Source of the DNA: Blepharisma japonicum
Taxonomy: Eukaryota > Ciliophora > Heterotrichea > Heterotrichida > Blepharismidae
Reading direction: 5' to 3'
NCBI GenBank assembly: GCA_949751835.1
Contig: CATKHK010000033.1
Location: 1 to 64,000 of the forward strand
DNA length: 64,000 nucleotides
Below are positions 63,476 to 64,000 of this stretch, piece by piece. The notes under the pieces were generated by a model. It searched no databases, was not told the origin of the DNA, and saw only the letters and a program-made list of their open reading frames with translations. The stretch's first letter is position 1, and each line of letters begins with the position of its first letter. The position numbers and the translations under genes are program-made.

Positions 63476-64000
63476 TTAAACAGCCACTGCCTCAACTACC
63501 CAGTCAGTTTTAGCAGGTCTAATATTTGTAACTCTGAGTCCATTCTTTTCGAAAAATGGTGCCAGCTCTTCTCTTGACCTAACTTTGCCATCAGTTATAG
63601 CCCACCACCATATATCAAGATATCTTTCAAATTTATACTGCCTATGAGTTCTATCCATCATGAGATCTACGAAATATAATTTATTTCCTTTTTCTAAAGC
63701 TCTTCTGCAATTCCTTAAAATTGAGTCTAAGCTGTGATCATTATATTCTCCAGATATGCATTTCATAACAATAGCATCATATCCTTCAGGCACATAATCA
63801 ATATAATTTCCTGCAGCTACTTTAATTCTATTCGTTAATTTCTTTTCATGAATTTTTTTCTCAGTAATTTGCCTATACAAAGTTTGGTCATAAATAGTCC
63901 CTTGGAAATTCCTATATGTCTCTGCCAAAGAAATAATCAAAGCACCTCCATGAGCTCCGATTTCTAAAACCTTCCTGGCATTTCTTAAATCAATAGCTTG
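63476..64000 (-). CDS. O-methyltransferase, Methyltransf_2/ASMT-like (cut by window edge)
   Basis: This is the C-terminal 174 residues of an S-adenosylmethionine-dependent O-methyltransferase. Motif I is VLEIGAHGGALI at the window edge. IDYVPEGYDAIVMKCISGEY and the conserved NCRRALEKGNKLYFVDLMMD block follow, then RYLDIWWWAITDGKVRSREE and NIRPAKTDWVVEAVAV at the end. The dimerisation half is outside the window. The usual catalytic His of plant enzymes corresponds to a loop I cannot place with confidence. Family members methylate hydroxyls of small aromatic or polyketide compounds. The substrate here is unknown. Confidence 0.85.
   Translation of the reverse strand, partial: QAIDLRNARKVLEIGAHGGALIISLAETYRNFQGTIYDQTLYRQITEKKIHEKKLTNRIKVAAGNYIDYVPEGYDAIVMKCISGEYNDHSLDSILRNCRRALEKGNKLYFVDLMMDRTHRQYKFERYLDIWWWAITDGKVRSREELAPFFEKNGLRVTNIRPAKTDWVVEAVAV

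Overview
The window looks like part of a macronuclear chromosome of a heterotrich ciliate, most probably Blepharisma. Three things seen in the sequence point there. (1) TGA sits in frame inside many otherwise intact genes, at positions where Trp is expected (kelch motifs, the aspartic protease DTGSSWLWVP box, the class II DAHP synthase HFLWIGER box), so TGA reads as Trp. TAA and TAG both end recognisable genes. (2) Introns are tiny, almost all exactly 15 or 16 nt, GTA/GTG...TAG/CAG. They explain nearly every frame break and restore conserved protein sequence. (3) The DNA is AT-rich, with genes packed a few to a few hundred bases apart. All gene contents are nuclear eukaryotic.

Left third (1-22,900, minus strand): a tandem array of large membrane proteins of about 1,120-1,150 residues. 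Each has a signal peptide, kelch-type repeats, a Cys-rich GCC2/GCC3-like module and three membrane segments. Five copies are complete (1420-4935, 6840-10276, 10396-13914, 14445-17941, 18005-21517) and one is cut by the left edge. The copies fall into two subtypes, called X and Y here, that alternate along the array. About 6.4 kb at the left edge is a recent copy of 8962-15745. Decayed pieces lie at 5457-6394 and 22240-22900, and a relic of the neighbouring coiled-coil gene lies at 21905-22140.

Middle (23,070-34,460): a coiled-coil protein, a membrane RING-H2 protein with an EGF-like ectodomain, three paralogous secreted Cys-rich proteins (one carrying two +1 frameshifts), a membrane-anchored PPR protein, SEC62 with two tiny introns, and an EF-hand protein.

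Right half (34,492-64,000): ordinary cellular genes mixed with ciliate-specific ones. In order: branched-chain 2-oxoacid dehydrogenase E1 beta, an ankyrin-SAM protein with a CaaX-like end, class II DAHP synthase, a repeat/coiled-coil protein, a WCPPC thioredoxin-fold protein, two uncharacterised proteins, a small ORF, an N-myristoyl-type ankyrin protein, a transportin-3/importin-13-like karyopherin, a ubiquitin protease with a DUSP-like tail, a PHD/extended-PHD chromatin reader and an amino-acid permease. These are followed by two tandem DOMON-cytochrome b561-cytochrome b5-reductase fusions, a PP2C phosphatase, a membrane aspartic protease and a truncated O-methyltransferase.

The most interesting items are the alternating kelch-receptor array, the pair of single-chain transmembrane electron-transfer fusions, the protease whose last 15-nt intron decides whether the membrane anchor is made, and the extreme gene compaction (13 bp between divergent start codons, 8 bp between a stop and the next start). 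No tRNA, rRNA, CRISPR, telomere repeat, transposase or virus-like element was recognised.
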